Source of the DNA: an uncultured Eubacterium sp.
Lineage (GTDB): Bacteria; Bacillota; Clostridia; Lachnospirales; Lachnospiraceae
Reading direction: 5' to 3'
Length of the DNA stretch: 64,000 nucleotides
Assembly: GCF_937958975.1 (NCBI RefSeq)
Contig: NZ_CALGRE010000044.1
Span: 1-64,000, forward strand
Shown here: positions 35,700-45,190 of the stretch, piece after piece
How the letters are laid out: each line of letters starts with the position of its first letter
Numbering within the stretch: the stretch's first letter is position 1
Position numbers and translations under genes: made by a program
Notes under the pieces: generated by a model
What the model was told of the DNA's origin: nothing
Databases searched by the model: none
What the model saw: only the letters and a program-made list of their open reading frames with translations

Positions 35700-37229
35700 A
35701 TGATAGACAATGAAAATACAAATGGATTTAATATAAATCCGGAAGATAACGATGAAACAAATGGACAAGTAAATCAAACAGAAAATAATTCTAGTGAGGA
35801 TAATAATAGTTTTGAAAACCAAAACAGATATGAAAATTTTGATAATAGATATTATTCTCAGAACAATTATTCGTCAAATAACAATGGTGGACAAAACTAT
35901 AATCAGATGAATGACTATAATAATGGAAATAATAAAAATAAAAACAAGCTGCCTATTATTATTGCTATCGCTTGTGCAACAGTTTTAGTGATGATTTCCG
36001 GTATAGTTGGCATTTTTACTATCATTGGGAAAAATTCGGGTGGTTCAGATTTAAAAAATATGTTATCAAATAAAGAAACAACAGAAAGTACAGAGAAGTA
36101 TGATGATATTGGTTCTACGAATATCAGCAGTGGTTCTTCTAGTGGTGGGGTAACAGTTACAGACGTTTCAGGTGTTGTGAGTAACGCAATGCCATCGGTT
36201 GTTGCTATTACCAGTAAGACATTAATAGAGTCCAAAGGATACAGTTCCATTTTTGATGAATATTTCGGTGGTGGAAGAGGTGGAAATCAGACTTATGAGC
36301 AGGAGGCAGCAGGTTCAGGAATTATTGTGGACCAGACAGACACAGAACTTTTGATTGTTACAAACAATCACGTTGTAGAAGGTTCTGACAGCCTTAAAAT
36401 ACAGTTTGATGGCATGAAAACAGAAGATGCAGTCGATGGATATATTAAAGGGACAGATGCAAATGCTGATGTTGCAGTTGTGGCAGTAAAGCTAAAAGAT
36501 ATCTCGAGTGGGACATTGGAAACAATTAAAAAGGCGACTATAGGTGATTCAGATAAAGTAAGCGTAGGAGAGGGTGTTATTGCGATAGGAAATGCTCTTG
36601 GATATGGACAATCCGTAACAACAGGTGTTATCAGTGCAAAAGACAGAGAGGTAACTATCGAAGAAAAGACGATGAAACTTCTTCAGACAGATGCTGCTAT
36701 CAATGGTGGTAACAGTGGTGGAGCTTTACTGAATGCAAAGGGTGAAGTTATTGGAATTAATGTTGCAAAATATTCGTCTGATGGAACAACCAGTGCGAGT
36801 GTAGAAGGCATGGGATTTGCAATTCCTATTTCTTCTGTAAAGAATATTATTAGTAATCTTGAAACAAAACAGACAAGAACAAAAGTAAGCGAAGAAGAAC
36901 AGGGATATTTGGGTATCAGCAGTAAGTATGATGTTTCTGCACAGATTTCAGAAATGTATGGTATGCCAACCGGTGTTTATATTTATGAGACTGTAAAAAA
37001 TGGTCCGGCAGATAAAGCAGGAATACAGGCAGGAGATATTCTCACAGAGTTTGATGGTCAGCAGATATCCTCATATGATACGTTAAAGAGTGCAATGGCA
37101 TACTATAAAGCAGGAGAAAAAGTAAAAGTAAAAATTGCTTATGCTGAGGGGAGAGAATATAAGCAAAAAGAAGTAACGGTTACATTGGGAACGGCAAAAG
37201 ATGTAAGTGTAAATACGCAGAATAAATAA
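35700..37229 (+). CDS. membrane-anchored HtrA/DegP-type serine protease
   Basis: 509 residues. N-terminal ~80 residues cytosolic and Asn-rich, one membrane helix (LPIIIAIACATVLVMISGIVGIF, ~82-105), a Ser/Gly linker, the trypsin-like domain with His in VTNNHVVEG, Asp in NADVAVV and Ser in INGGNSGGALLN, and then a PDZ domain (~405-500, GYLGIS...NGPADKAGIQAGDIL). HtrA proteases degrade misfolded exported proteins at the cell surface. ATG 35700 has AAAGGAG 7 nt upstream; a frame from 35679 lacks a site. A terminator follows. Confidence 0.94.
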   Translation: MIDNENTNGFNINPEDNDETNGQVNQTENNSSEDNNSFENQNRYENFDNRYYSQNNYSSNNNGGQNYNQMNDYNNGNNKNKNKLPIIIAIACATVLVMISGIVGIFTIIGKNSGGSDLKNMLSNKETTESTEKYDDIGSTNISSGSSSGGVTVTDVSGVVSNAMPSVVAITSKTLIESKGYSSIFDEYFGGGRGGNQTYEQEAAGSGIIVDQTDTELLIVTNNHVVEGSDSLKIQFDGMKTEDAVDGYIKGTDANADVAVVAVKLKDISSGTLETIKKATIGDSDKVSVGEGVIAIGNALGYGQSVTTGVISAKDREVTIEEKTMKLLQTDAAINGGNSGGALLNAKGEVIGINVAKYSSDGTTSASVEGMGFAIPISSVKNIISNLETKQTRTKVSEEEQGYLGISSKYDVSAQISEMYGMPTGVYIYETVKNGPADKAGIQAGDILTEFDGQQISSYDTLKSAMAYYKAGEKVKVKIAYAEGREYKQKEVTVTLGTAKDVSVNTQNK

Positions 37230-37270
37230 TTTAAAAAAATTTAAATTTAGGTTTTTCCATTCCAAAATAT

Positions 37271-37316
37271 AAAAGGAGTCCTATGCTCAATGTTTTATCA
37301 TTGCATAGGACTTTTC
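37271..37316 (+). terminator. Rho-independent terminator
   Basis: AGTCCTATGC/GCATAGGACT stem with an internal CAATG/CATTG pairing, then TTTTCCC. Confidence 0.8.
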
Positions 37317-37415
37317 CCATTTTAAAGGGGGTGGTGACATTTTTTGTATGTTTCAATTTCTTTAGATATGTGTTAAACTAAGCAGAGTTAAGAATATTTT
37401 AAGAATGGAGTTATT

Positions 37416-38849
37416 ATGAGTGACTTTAAGGATGAATTAGAAAAAGAACAGTTAGATAATATGGAACAAAATATGAATGACAATAAAAAAGATGATGATG
37501 AATATGAAAAGATATGCTATGTATGTAGAAGGCCGGAAAGTAAAGCAGGCAAGATGATAGATATGCCGGGGGGAATCTGTGTATGTACTGACTGCCTTCA
37601 AAAAAGTTTTAACAGTTTTCAGAATATAGGAATGAATGTCAATATTAGTCAGGAAGAACTTGAAAATCTCCTTAATATGCCTGGGATTCATATGATGACA
37701 CCTGAGGATTTGAGAAAAACAGTTCCTAATAAGCAGAAAATAAAGAAAAAGAAAAAAGTAGAAGAAAATAAAGAAAATCCGGTACTTGATATTAACAAAA
37801 TTCCTGCACCTCATGTGATTAAAGAAAAGTTAGACGATTATGTAATTGGGCAGGATTATGCAAAGAAGGTTATGTCTGTGGCAGTGTACAATCATTATAA
37901 ACGTGTTGCGACAAATACAATGGATGAAATTGAGATTGAAAAGTCCAACATGCTTATGATTGGACCTACCGGATGTGGAAAAACATATCTTGTAAAGACG
38001 TTAGCAAAACTCTTGGATGTACCATTGGCCATTACCGATGCAACTTCTCTTACAGAGGCGGGGTATATCGGAGATGATATTGAAAGTGTTTTGTCAAAAC
38101 TTCTTGCAGCAGCAGATAATGATGTGGAGAGAGCTGAGACGGGAATTGTTTTCATAGATGAGATTGATAAAATCGCAAAGAAAGATACTTCAAGAAGCAG
38201 GGATGTCAGTGGAGAGTCTGTGCAGCAGGGAATGCTAAAGTTACTGGAGGGGAGCGAGGTAGAAGTGCCTGTGGGAGCCACAAGCAAAAATGCAATGGTA
38301 CCTCTTGCCACAATGAATACAAAAAATATCTTATTTATTTGCGGTGGAGCATTTCCGGATTTAGAGGATATTATTAAAGAAAGATTAAATAAACAGGCTG
38401 CAATTGGTTTTACGGGAGATTTAACGGATAAATATGACCATGATAAGAACATCATGAAAAATGTTACAGGTGAGGATTTGAGAAAGTTTGGTATGATACC
38501 CGAGTTTTTAGGAAGATTGCCGATTGTATTTACGCTGGACGGACTGACAGAAGATATGCTTGTAAAAATTTTAACGAATCCAAAGAATGCAATTATTAAA
38601 CAGTATCAGAAATTATTAGAGCTAGATGAAGTAAAATTAGAGTTTACGGAGGAAGCTTTAAGGACTATCGCAAGGAAAGCAATGGAAAAGAAGACAGGAG
38701 CCAGAGCACTTCGGGCTATTATTGAAGAATTTATGCTGGATGTCATGTTTGAAATTCCAAAGGATGACCATATTGGTACAGTACAGATTACGGAGGCATA
38801 TATCAATGGAACCGGAGGACCGGTTATCGGTATGCGTTTGCCGGGATAA
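37416..38849 (+). CDS. ClpX-like AAA+ unfoldase (divergent paralogue)
   Basis: 477 residues. N-terminal zinc-binding domain (Cys34, Cys37, Cys57, Cys60) after a 30-residue acidic extension; Walker A GPTGCGKT (~183), pore loop GYIGDD (usual GYVGED), Walker B IVFIDEIDK, sensor Arg in TGARALRAII, and the ClpP-contact loop containing IGF (AAIGFTGD). The segment that normally carries the RKH substrate loop reads SKNAMVPLATMNTKNILF, so RKH is missing. No clpP or tig is adjacent, so this is probably a second ClpX rather than the housekeeping copy. It lies between htrA and a cytosolic subtilase, a local group of proteolysis genes. The ribosome site is GGAG. Confidence 0.87.
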   Translation: MSDFKDELEKEQLDNMEQNMNDNKKDDDEYEKICYVCRRPESKAGKMIDMPGGICVCTDCLQKSFNSFQNIGMNVNISQEELENLLNMPGIHMMTPEDLRKTVPNKQKIKKKKKVEENKENPVLDINKIPAPHVIKEKLDDYVIGQDYAKKVMSVAVYNHYKRVATNTMDEIEIEKSNMLMIGPTGCGKTYLVKTLAKLLDVPLAITDATSLTEAGYIGDDIESVLSKLLAAADNDVERAETGIVFIDEIDKIAKKDTSRSRDVSGESVQQGMLKLLEGSEVEVPVGATSKNAMVPLATMNTKNILFICGGAFPDLEDIIKERLNKQAAIGFTGDLTDKYDHDKNIMKNVTGEDLRKFGMIPEFLGRLPIVFTLDGLTEDMLVKILTNPKNAIIKQYQKLLELDEVKLEFTEEALRTIARKAMEKKTGARALRAIIEEFMLDVMFEIPKDDHIGTVQITEAYINGTGGPVIGMRLPG

Positions 38850-38912
38850 TTAAATTGGAAAATACGACATAATGGGATATTGCCCGGCATACAATTTAAT
38901 AAAAAAAGACAG

Positions 38913-38945
38913 ACAAATGGAGAGAATATAATTCTCTCCATTTGT
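38913..38945. terminator. perfect 15-bp hairpin
   Basis: ACAAATGGAGAGAAT/ATTCTCTCCATTTGT around a 3-nt ATA loop, between clpX and the S8 gene. Only a weak T-run follows (TTTGTTAT), so termination may be partial. Confidence 0.65.
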
Positions 38946-38964
38946 TATAAAAGGATGATGAATT

Positions 38965-40677
38965 ATGCCGGATTGCAGAGAAAAAATTATGTCGGAAGAA
39001 TATGCGGACTTTATTGCTGAATACAGTATTTTGAGTAGTGAAATTGAAGAAAAATTTGGGGAATATTGTCCACAGTTTATAAGTGACAGATATGTGACAC
39101 TATATCAGGAACTGAGATTAGTAACAAATTTTAATGTCGCAAATTATACATATGGTGCAATACCAAAGCTCTATGGATTAATGGATACAACAGCAGTTGC
39201 CGCAACAGGAGCTATTCGTCTTCAGAATCAAACCGGATTTGAGTTATCAGGGAGAGGGGTTATCGTAGGATTTATAGATACCGGAATTGATTACACAAAT
39301 GATGCTTTTAAGAATAATACAGGTCAGACAAGAATCATAGGTATCTGGGACCAGACGGACAATACAGGGGAGCCGCCGGAGGGATTCTTATATGGAAGTG
39401 AATATGATATGGATGCGATTAATAGGGCGCTGCAAAGTGATAATCCAAGAAATATTGTTCCGCATAATGATGAAAATGGACATGGGACTTTTTTGGCAGG
39501 AGTGGCGTGCGGAAAGTATAATGAGCAGCAGGATTTTATAGGAAGCGCTCCTGAGAGTCTGATTGCTATAGTAAAGTTGAAACCTGCGAAGCGTTATTTA
39601 AAAGATTATTTTCTTATTGAAGATGGAGAGCCTGTATATCAGGAGAATGACATTATGCTTGCAGCTTCATACCTGCGGGAACTTAAGATTAAATATGATA
39701 TGCCTGTAGTGATAGTTTTGGGTCTTGGAAGTGGAAGTGGTGACCGGGCAGGAGGTTCACCTTTGGCGCAGCATTTAGATGCCCTTGGGCAGTATGTAGG
39801 ACAATGTGTGGTAGTTTGCAGCGGTAATGAAGGAAATGAGAGGTTGCATTACAGTGGAAGTGTGGAGGATGGAAGCAGCGAAGATGTAGAAATAAGAGTT
39901 GGTGAAAACAGTAATGGATTTGTATTGGAATTGTGGGGAAATACACCGGATTTATTTTCGGTTTCGTTTGTGTCACCTTTAGGAGAAAGCGTTCCGAGAA
40001 TACCGGCGAGAAAGGATGTGAGTGAGAGAGTTAATTTTTTGCTGGAGGGAACATACATTGATGTAGATTATAAACTTGTGGAGTCAGGAAATGGTGGAGA
40101 GCTGATTTTTATGAGGTTTGTGAATCCATCGCCGGGAATATGGACTGTAAAGGTTTATGGAAGCTTTATTTTAAGCGGCCGGTTTAATATTTGGTCTAAT
40201 TTGAGACAATTCATGGATAGTGAAACGTATTTTTTAAAGCCTGACCCGGATATGACATTGACAGTGCCGTCGAGCTCGGAGGGGGTAATCACAGTAGGAG
40301 GTTTTGACAATAATTCAAATGCCATTTATCCCAGAACAGGAAGAGGATTTACAAATGACAATAATGTAAAGCCGGATTTAGTGGCGCCGTCAGTGAATGT
40401 TTTTGGACCGGATGTCGGCAGGGGAGTGGAAGGTTCAGGTGGATTTACGAGAAAAACGGGAACCTCTGTAGGGACAGCTCTTGTTGCAGGCTGTTGTGCC
40501 CAGATGTTAGAGTGGGGAGTTGTCGATGCAAATGAGCCATATATGAAAACTGCATATATTAAAAATTATTTAATCCGTGGAGCACAGAGAGACCGGGATG
40601 TAACTTATCCGAGCAGGCAATGGGGGTATGGTAAAATAGATGTGTTTAATAGTTTTCTTATATTAACTAGAACGTAA
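38965..40677 (+). CDS. cytosolic S8 subtilase of the CspA/B/C-like type
   Basis: 570 residues, no signal peptide. Catalytic Asp in GFIDTGIDY (~107), His in NGHGTFLAG (~175), Asn in CSGNEGNE, and Ser in KTGTSVGTALVAG (~510), so the triad is complete. A jelly-roll-like insert (~290-410; GFVLELWGNTPDLFSVSFVSP) between the oxyanion region and the Ser is typical of clostridial Csp-like subtilases that process spore-germination or other proteins. Sporulation genes are not near. ATG 38965 has AAGGATGATG upstream. Function in the cell unproven; intracellular or spore-associated proteolysis is likely. Confidence 0.88.
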   Translation: MPDCREKIMSEEYADFIAEYSILSSEIEEKFGEYCPQFISDRYVTLYQELRLVTNFNVANYTYGAIPKLYGLMDTTAVAATGAIRLQNQTGFELSGRGVIVGFIDTGIDYTNDAFKNNTGQTRIIGIWDQTDNTGEPPEGFLYGSEYDMDAINRALQSDNPRNIVPHNDENGHGTFLAGVACGKYNEQQDFIGSAPESLIAIVKLKPAKRYLKDYFLIEDGEPVYQENDIMLAASYLRELKIKYDMPVVIVLGLGSGSGDRAGGSPLAQHLDALGQYVGQCVVVCSGNEGNERLHYSGSVEDGSSEDVEIRVGENSNGFVLELWGNTPDLFSVSFVSPLGESVPRIPARKDVSERVNFLLEGTYIDVDYKLVESGNGGELIFMRFVNPSPGIWTVKVYGSFILSGRFNIWSNLRQFMDSETYFLKPDPDMTLTVPSSSEGVITVGGFDNNSNAIYPRTGRGFTNDNNVKPDLVAPSVNVFGPDVGRGVEGSGGFTRKTGTSVGTALVAGCCAQMLEWGVVDANEPYMKTAYIKNYLIRGAQRDRDVTYPSRQWGYGKIDVFNSFLILTRT

Positions 40678-40809
40678 CAAAGATTACAGAGCGTTTTGCC
40701 TATTTATTTTGTGCGGTAAGTTGCTTTTTTATATAAAGTGTATTAGAATTATTACGATATGCCGCTCATCAAAAGAGAAGGCAATACATATGGAAGAGGA
40801 GAAAGAAAG

Positions 40810-42543
40810 ATGAAATTATCAAAACTTGTTGGGGACAGATTTAAGGAAAGACCGGCGAATTGTTTGATTGACAGTCATGCATTAATGGTTAGAGGAGGAT
40901 ACATCAAGAACGTTGCGAATGGTATTTACTCACAATTCCCCCCAATGAAGAGAATTTCACAAAAAATAGAAAATATTATCAGAGATGAGATGGATAAAAT
41001 TGATGGACAGGAGGTTTTATTTCCAGTCGCTTTACCAGGCAGCTTATGGGAAGAATCGGGCAGATATGAAAGCGTCGGTTCAGAACTTCTCAGGTTTACT
41101 GACAGAACCGGAAGTAGGATGGTACTTGGTATGACACATGAGGAGGCATCCGTACAGCTGGTAAGAGAATATGCAAACAGTTATGCAAAATACCCGTTTA
41201 TGATTTATCAATTTCAGACAAAATTCCGTGATGAGGCGAGGCCGCGTGCGGGGTTAATTCGTGTCCGTGAATTTACAATGAAGGATGCTTATTCTTTCCA
41301 CACATCTCAGGAAGATTTAGAGCAGTATTATCAGAAAGCATATGATGCGTATAATCGCATTTTTGCCAGATGTGGTATCCCGGAAGTTACAGTTGTGGCA
41401 TCTGATTCCGGTATGATGGGAGGCAGTATTTCCCATGAGTATATGTTACTTACAGCAGCTGGCGAGGATTCGATTGCAATATGTCCGGAATGCGGATATA
41501 GTGCAAATGTAGAAGCGGCAGAAAGCATTATAAAAAATGAAAATAAGATACCGATAGAAGAGATGAAAGAGGTTCAAACACCGAATGTGGGAACTATTGA
41601 GGAACTCTGTGCATTTCTTGAAATTCCGGCAGAAAATACATGTAAGGCTGTAGTATATCAGAGAAATGAAGATGATAGTTATATTGTTGCATTTATCCGT
41701 GGAGATTTGGATATTAATGAGACAAAGTTGACGAATGCACTCGGATGTGAAATTCATCCTGCAGTGATTACTGATGATTGTGAACTAAATGCCGGGTTTA
41801 TCGGTCCTGTAGGCCTCTCCGATAAGATTACAGTAGTATTTGATAATTCTCTTAAGGGAATTGACTATTTTGCTACAGGTGCAAATAAGGTTGATGTTCA
41901 TTATACAGGATTTAATATTGAGAGAGATTATGGAGAAGCAGAGTATCTCGACCTTGCAAAAATAACAGAAGGCGGTATCTGTCCTCAGTGTGGTAAACCT
42001 ATTATTAAAGTTTCCAGAGGTATTGAGGTTGGTAATATTTTCCAGCTTGGTACAAAATATTCTAAATCTATGGGATTTAAGTATACAGATGAAAATGGTG
42101 AGGAACAACATCCTATTATGGGATGCTATGGAATTGGTGTAGGACGTATGGCTGCCTCTATCTGTGAGGTGAGACATGACGATTACGGTCCAATCTGGCC
42201 GATTACAATTGCACCTTGGCAGGTACATCTTTGCTGTCTGCGTTCTGATGATGCAGAGTGTAAAGAATTTGCAGACAATATCTACAACACATTGCAGAAA
42301 AAGGGGATTGAAGTAATTTATGATGATAGAAAAGCAAGACCGGGAGCAATGTTTGCTGACGCAGACCTTTTGGGTGTTCCGGTGCGGGTGGTTGTAAGCC
42401 CTAGAAATCTAAAAGAGCGTGTCGTTGAAATATCCACTCGTGATAAGAGTATTCAGGAAAAAATTTCAATGGATAGTGTACTCGAAGAGATTGATAGAAT
42501 TATAAAAGAATTGACAGATAAAATATATGAAAATGTAAAATAA
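40810..42543 (+). CDS. proS: prolyl-tRNA synthetase
   Basis: 577 residues, bacterial-type class II enzyme. Motif 1 region (VLFPVALPGSLWEESGRY), motif 2 (FRDEARPRAGLIRVREFTMKDAYSF), a YbaK-like editing insert (~235-390), motif 3 (GCYGIGVGRMAAS), and an anticodon-binding domain (~470-577). It charges tRNA-Pro. ATG 40810 is used: MKLSKLVGDRF is the family N-terminus and AGAGGAG lies upstream; the in-frame ATG at 40759 would add 17 atypical residues. No T-box leader was seen in the 130-nt upstream gap. Confidence 0.96.
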   Translation: MKLSKLVGDRFKERPANCLIDSHALMVRGGYIKNVANGIYSQFPPMKRISQKIENIIRDEMDKIDGQEVLFPVALPGSLWEESGRYESVGSELLRFTDRTGSRMVLGMTHEEASVQLVREYANSYAKYPFMIYQFQTKFRDEARPRAGLIRVREFTMKDAYSFHTSQEDLEQYYQKAYDAYNRIFARCGIPEVTVVASDSGMMGGSISHEYMLLTAAGEDSIAICPECGYSANVEAAESIIKNENKIPIEEMKEVQTPNVGTIEELCAFLEIPAENTCKAVVYQRNEDDSYIVAFIRGDLDINETKLTNALGCEIHPAVITDDCELNAGFIGPVGLSDKITVVFDNSLKGIDYFATGANKVDVHYTGFNIERDYGEAEYLDLAKITEGGICPQCGKPIIKVSRGIEVGNIFQLGTKYSKSMGFKYTDENGEEQHPIMGCYGIGVGRMAASICEVRHDDYGPIWPITIAPWQVHLCCLRSDDAECKEFADNIYNTLQKKGIEVIYDDRKARPGAMFADADLLGVPVRVVVSPRNLKERVVEISTRDKSIQEKISMDSVLEEIDRIIKELTDKIYENVK

Positions 42544-42545
42544 AA

Positions 42546-42590
42546 ATAAAGAAGTCGCTTTTACAATTGTAGAATCGGCTTCTTTATTTT
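42546..42590. terminator. terminator shared by convergent genes
   Basis: AATAAAGAAGTCG/CGGCTTCTTTATT stem with T-runs on both sides, between proS (+) and the Nudix gene (-). Confidence 0.88.
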
Positions 42591-42609
42591 TCATAAGTTG
42601 ATTTTTAAA

Positions 42610-43230
42610 TTAGTCAAATAATGTCTGCCAGTTTTTATCTCGATATGCAGAAAAACATATTTGTATTTGTTCCTCGTTATTTTTTTCTGTTGCGAGTTCA
42701 GGTAATTCATTTTCAGAAAAATAACGAAATTCTGTTGTTTCTATATTTTTCTGAAAGTGTCCTCCGATGACAGAACAAAGGACAAATATTTTACATACGC
42801 CGTAGGCATAGACCGGCAGGTTATGTTTTGCTCTGTCCTGAACCGCAATAATTTTGTCAGCCGTGACATCTAATCCTGACTCTTCTTTGACTTCTTTCAC
42901 AGTATTTTCTTTCACAGATACATTTATGTCAACCCAACCGCCAGGCAGTGACCATTTGCCATTGTTTTCTTTTACGAGAAGTATCTTTCCATTATCAAAA
43001 ATAGCGGCTCTGGTATCGAGTTTCGGTGTCTGATATCCGGTCTCATTGCAAAATAGCTCTTTTACTTTCTCAATAGAAATTTCTGTTTTATATGAAAGCA
43101 TTTCTGCTGAAATCTCTCTTATCCGCTCATATCTTTCTTTGTCATATATATCTTTTCCGTATGTTAGTCCGGCCTGGGCAAGACTTTGAAGTTCAACAGC
43201 CCATTGCAGCCATTTTTCGTTATTATTCAT
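42610..43230 (-). CDS. Nudix hydrolase with N-terminal helical domain
   Basis: 206 residues. Residues 1-~65 form the helical N-terminal domain seen in this subfamily (EKWLQWAVELQSLAQAGLTYGKD); the Nudix fold follows, RAAIFDNGKILLVKENNGKWSLPGGW, with box GGWVDINVSVKENTVKEVKE followed by ESGL. Two consensus positions differ (first Glu is Val, Arg is Lys), but the metal-binding EExG-type Glu residues (KEVKEES) remain. Substrate unknown; ADP-ribose or a similar nucleoside diphosphate derivative is typical. ATG with GAGGG upstream is chosen; an upstream in-frame ATG at 43296 would add a hydrophobic stretch overlapping the promoter. The only minus-strand protein gene here. Confidence 0.88.
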   Translation of the reverse strand: MNNNEKWLQWAVELQSLAQAGLTYGKDIYDKERYERIREISAEMLSYKTEISIEKVKELFCNETGYQTPKLDTRAAIFDNGKILLVKENNGKWSLPGGWVDINVSVKENTVKEVKEESGLDVTADKIIAVQDRAKHNLPVYAYGVCKIFVLCSVIGGHFQKNIETTEFRYFSENELPELATEKNNEEQIQICFSAYRDKNWQTLFD

Positions 43231-43267
43231 TTTGTTTCCCTCTATATATAAAATCAGTGATAAAATA

Positions 43268-43296
43268 ATTATAGTGGAATAGATATGTGATTTCAA
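43268..43296 (-). promoter_or_regulatory. promoter of the Nudix gene
   Basis: On the minus strand, -35 TTGAAA (43296-43291), 17-nt spacer, -10 TATAAT (43273-43268). It supports the start at 43230. Confidence 0.75.
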
Positions 43297-43449
43297 TATT
43301 ATTATCGTTTTATTTTATTATACTTTGAAAGCATATTTAGGTATATAATATAGGTATTTGATACATGTGTTTGTTTTGGTTAGAATAAATATAAAGTTGC
43401 AAAAGTGTGAGGGTTCCTGATAAAATATTGAAAACTATAGTGAGGATTT

Positions 43450-44271
43450 ATGAATAGAGATATAATAGACAAATTAGAAAGTTTAAAGGAGTATTTAGGA
43501 AATTTAGGGAGTGTTGCAATTGCCTTTTCCGGAGGAGTCGATTCTACATTTTTATTAAGAGTTGCACATGATGTTTTAGACGAAAATACAATAGCTATTA
43601 TGTTAAAGGCGAAAGCTTTTCCCTCTGAAGAATTGGCGGAGGCTCAGAGATTTTGTGAGAATGAGGGAATAAAATATTGTGTGTGTGAGTTTGAGCCTCT
43701 TAACATCGATGGTTTTGCAGATAATCCTCCTGACAGATGTTATATTTGCAAAAAGAAAATTTTTAATGAAATAATTGAAATTGCAAAGGAACATGGTGTT
43801 GATAATGTAGCAGAAGGTTCTAATATGGATGATATATCTGACTACAGACCGGGGCTGAGAGCAATCAATGAATTAAATGTATTTAGTCCGTTACAGAAAG
43901 CAGAGCTGTCAAAAGATGAGATAAGAATGTTGTCAAGACAGTTGGGACTTAGTACATGGAAAAAACCAAGCAAGGCCTGTTTGGCTTCGAGATTTGTCTA
44001 TGGAGAAAAGATAACGAAAGAAAAGCTACAGATGATAGATAGAGCGGAACAATTTTTGATGGAACATGGTTTTGAGCAAAACAGAGTTCGAATACATGGG
44101 ATGATGGCGCGTATAGAAATACTTCCGAAACAATTTGATAAATTTATGGAAGATAATATTAGAGAGGAAATTTATAATTATTTTAAATATCTGGGGTTTT
44201 CTTATATAACTCTTGATATATTAGGTTTTAGAAGTGGCAGTATGAATGAGGAATTATTATGGAAGAAATGA
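43450..44271 (+). CDS. larE: LarE sacrificial sulfur transferase
   Basis: 273 residues. PP-loop ATP motif AFSGGVDSTF (~24-33), DRCYICKKK (~95), EGSNMDD, and KPSKACLASRF (~178). The cysteine in ACLASR matches the position of the sacrificial cysteine of LarE. The enzyme adenylates and sulfurates the two carboxylates of the pyridinium biscarboxylate made by LarB, a step in the nickel-pincer nucleotide cofactor of lactate racemase. It overlaps larB by 13 nt. The ribosome site is weak (GTGAGGATTT). Confidence 0.93.
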   Translation: MNRDIIDKLESLKEYLGNLGSVAIAFSGGVDSTFLLRVAHDVLDENTIAIMLKAKAFPSEELAEAQRFCENEGIKYCVCEFEPLNIDGFADNPPDRCYICKKKIFNEIIEIAKEHGVDNVAEGSNMDDISDYRPGLRAINELNVFSPLQKAELSKDEIRMLSRQLGLSTWKKPSKACLASRFVYGEKITKEKLQMIDRAEQFLMEHGFEQNRVRIHGMMARIEILPKQFDKFMEDNIREEIYNYFKYLGFSYITLDILGFRSGSMNEELLWKK

Positions 44272-45029
44272 GATTAAAAGAACTGTTGAATTGTGTGGCA
44301 GAGGGCAAGGTAAGTGTGGATGAGGCTGAATTGCAGTTAAAAAAAGAACCTTTTGAAGATTTAGGTTTTGCCAAGTTGGACTATCATAGGAGTATCAGAC
44401 AAGGTGTGCCTGAGGTGATATATGGTGCGGGAAAGACACCGGAACAGATTGTAGAAATTGTAAGGGCTTTTATACAAAAGGGGCAGAAAAATGTTTTGAT
44501 TACCAGAATAAGTCAAGAAGCAGCAGTGCATGTGGAAGAAGGTTTGAGCCATGCAGATGGTGCAGGGGTTTTTCAATATGATAAGATGAGCAGAATAGGT
44601 ATTGTAGGTGATATACCACATCCTGATGGTATTGGAAAAATAGTTGTAGCTACAGGTGGTACCAGTGACATGCCTGTGGCGGAAGAAGCGGCACTGACGG
44701 CAGAGGTTCTTGGAAATGAAGTGGTAAGATTATATGATGTGGGGGTTGCAGGTTTACATAGGCTGCTGGCGCATGCAGAGGAATTGATGAGCGCACAGGT
44801 AATTATTGCAATTGCCGGGATGGAGGGAGCGCTGGCAAGTGTAATCGGTGGTCTGGCAGATTGTCCGGTGATTGCAGTGCCTACAAGTGTGGGATATGGG
44901 GCTTCATTTGGCGGTGTATCGGCACTTTTATCCATGCTCAATTCCTGTGCCAGTGGAGTGAGTGTGGTAAATATAGATAATGGCTTTGGAGCCGGATATC
45001 TGGCAAGCATGATAAATCATAAATTGTAA
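44259..45029 (+). CDS. larB: LarB nicotinate adenine dinucleotide carboxylase/hydrolase
   Basis: 256 residues. The C-terminal two thirds resemble AIR carboxylase (PurE): VATGGTSDMPVAEEAA, DVGVAGLHRLL, AIAGMEGALASVIGGL, VPTSVGYGASFGG. The N-terminus LDYHRSIRQGVPEVIYGAGKT is diagnostic for LarB. It carboxylates NaAD and cleaves the phosphoanhydride to give the biscarboxylated mononucleotide used by LarE. Translation is probably coupled to larE by the 13-nt overlap. A type I toxin unit intervenes between it and larC. Confidence 0.95.
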   Translation: MEEMRLKELLNCVAEGKVSVDEAELQLKKEPFEDLGFAKLDYHRSIRQGVPEVIYGAGKTPEQIVEIVRAFIQKGQKNVLITRISQEAAVHVEEGLSHADGAGVFQYDKMSRIGIVGDIPHPDGIGKIVVATGGTSDMPVAEEAALTAEVLGNEVVRLYDVGVAGLHRLLAHAEELMSAQVIIAIAGMEGALASVIGGLADCPVIAVPTSVGYGASFGGVSALLSMLNSCASGVSVVNIDNGFGAGYLASMINHKL

Positions 45030-45070
45030 TCATTTTTGACATTAAGAATGATTACTAAATATATATATAG

Positions 45071-45099
45071 TTGTTAATTAGTAATGCGGATGGTATAAT
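45071..45099 (+). promoter_or_regulatory. promoter of the toxin mRNA
   Basis: -35 TTGTTA (45071-45076), 17-nt spacer, -10 TATAAT (45094-45099). Predicted start near 45106, giving an 85-nt leader. Confidence 0.75.
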
Positions 45100-45132
45100 A
45101 TTGTTACAGAAAGTACCCATGACAGGGTGGTA

Positions 45133-45183
45133 ACCTCCTGAGTTTATGAATACCGAATTATCGGAGTACATAAGAGGGGAGGT
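45133..45183 (+). promoter_or_regulatory. anti-Shine-Dalgarno pairing in toxin leader
   Basis: ACCTCC (45133-45138) is complementary to the toxin ribosome site GGAGGT (45178-45183), with a small CCGA/TCGG hairpin between. Pairing would hide the site in full-length mRNA, as in other type I toxin mRNAs. Confidence 0.6.
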
Positions 45184-45190
45184 GGTGTCA

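Noticed and set aside
40678..40809. T-box leader upstream of proS
   Set aside because: No conserved T-box sequence or specifier stem could be found in 130 nt, too short for a normal T-box.
43231..43296. 22-residue hydrophobic N-terminal extension of the Nudix protein
   Set aside because: It would cover the consensus promoter, and the inner ATG has a GAGGG site and the family N-terminus.
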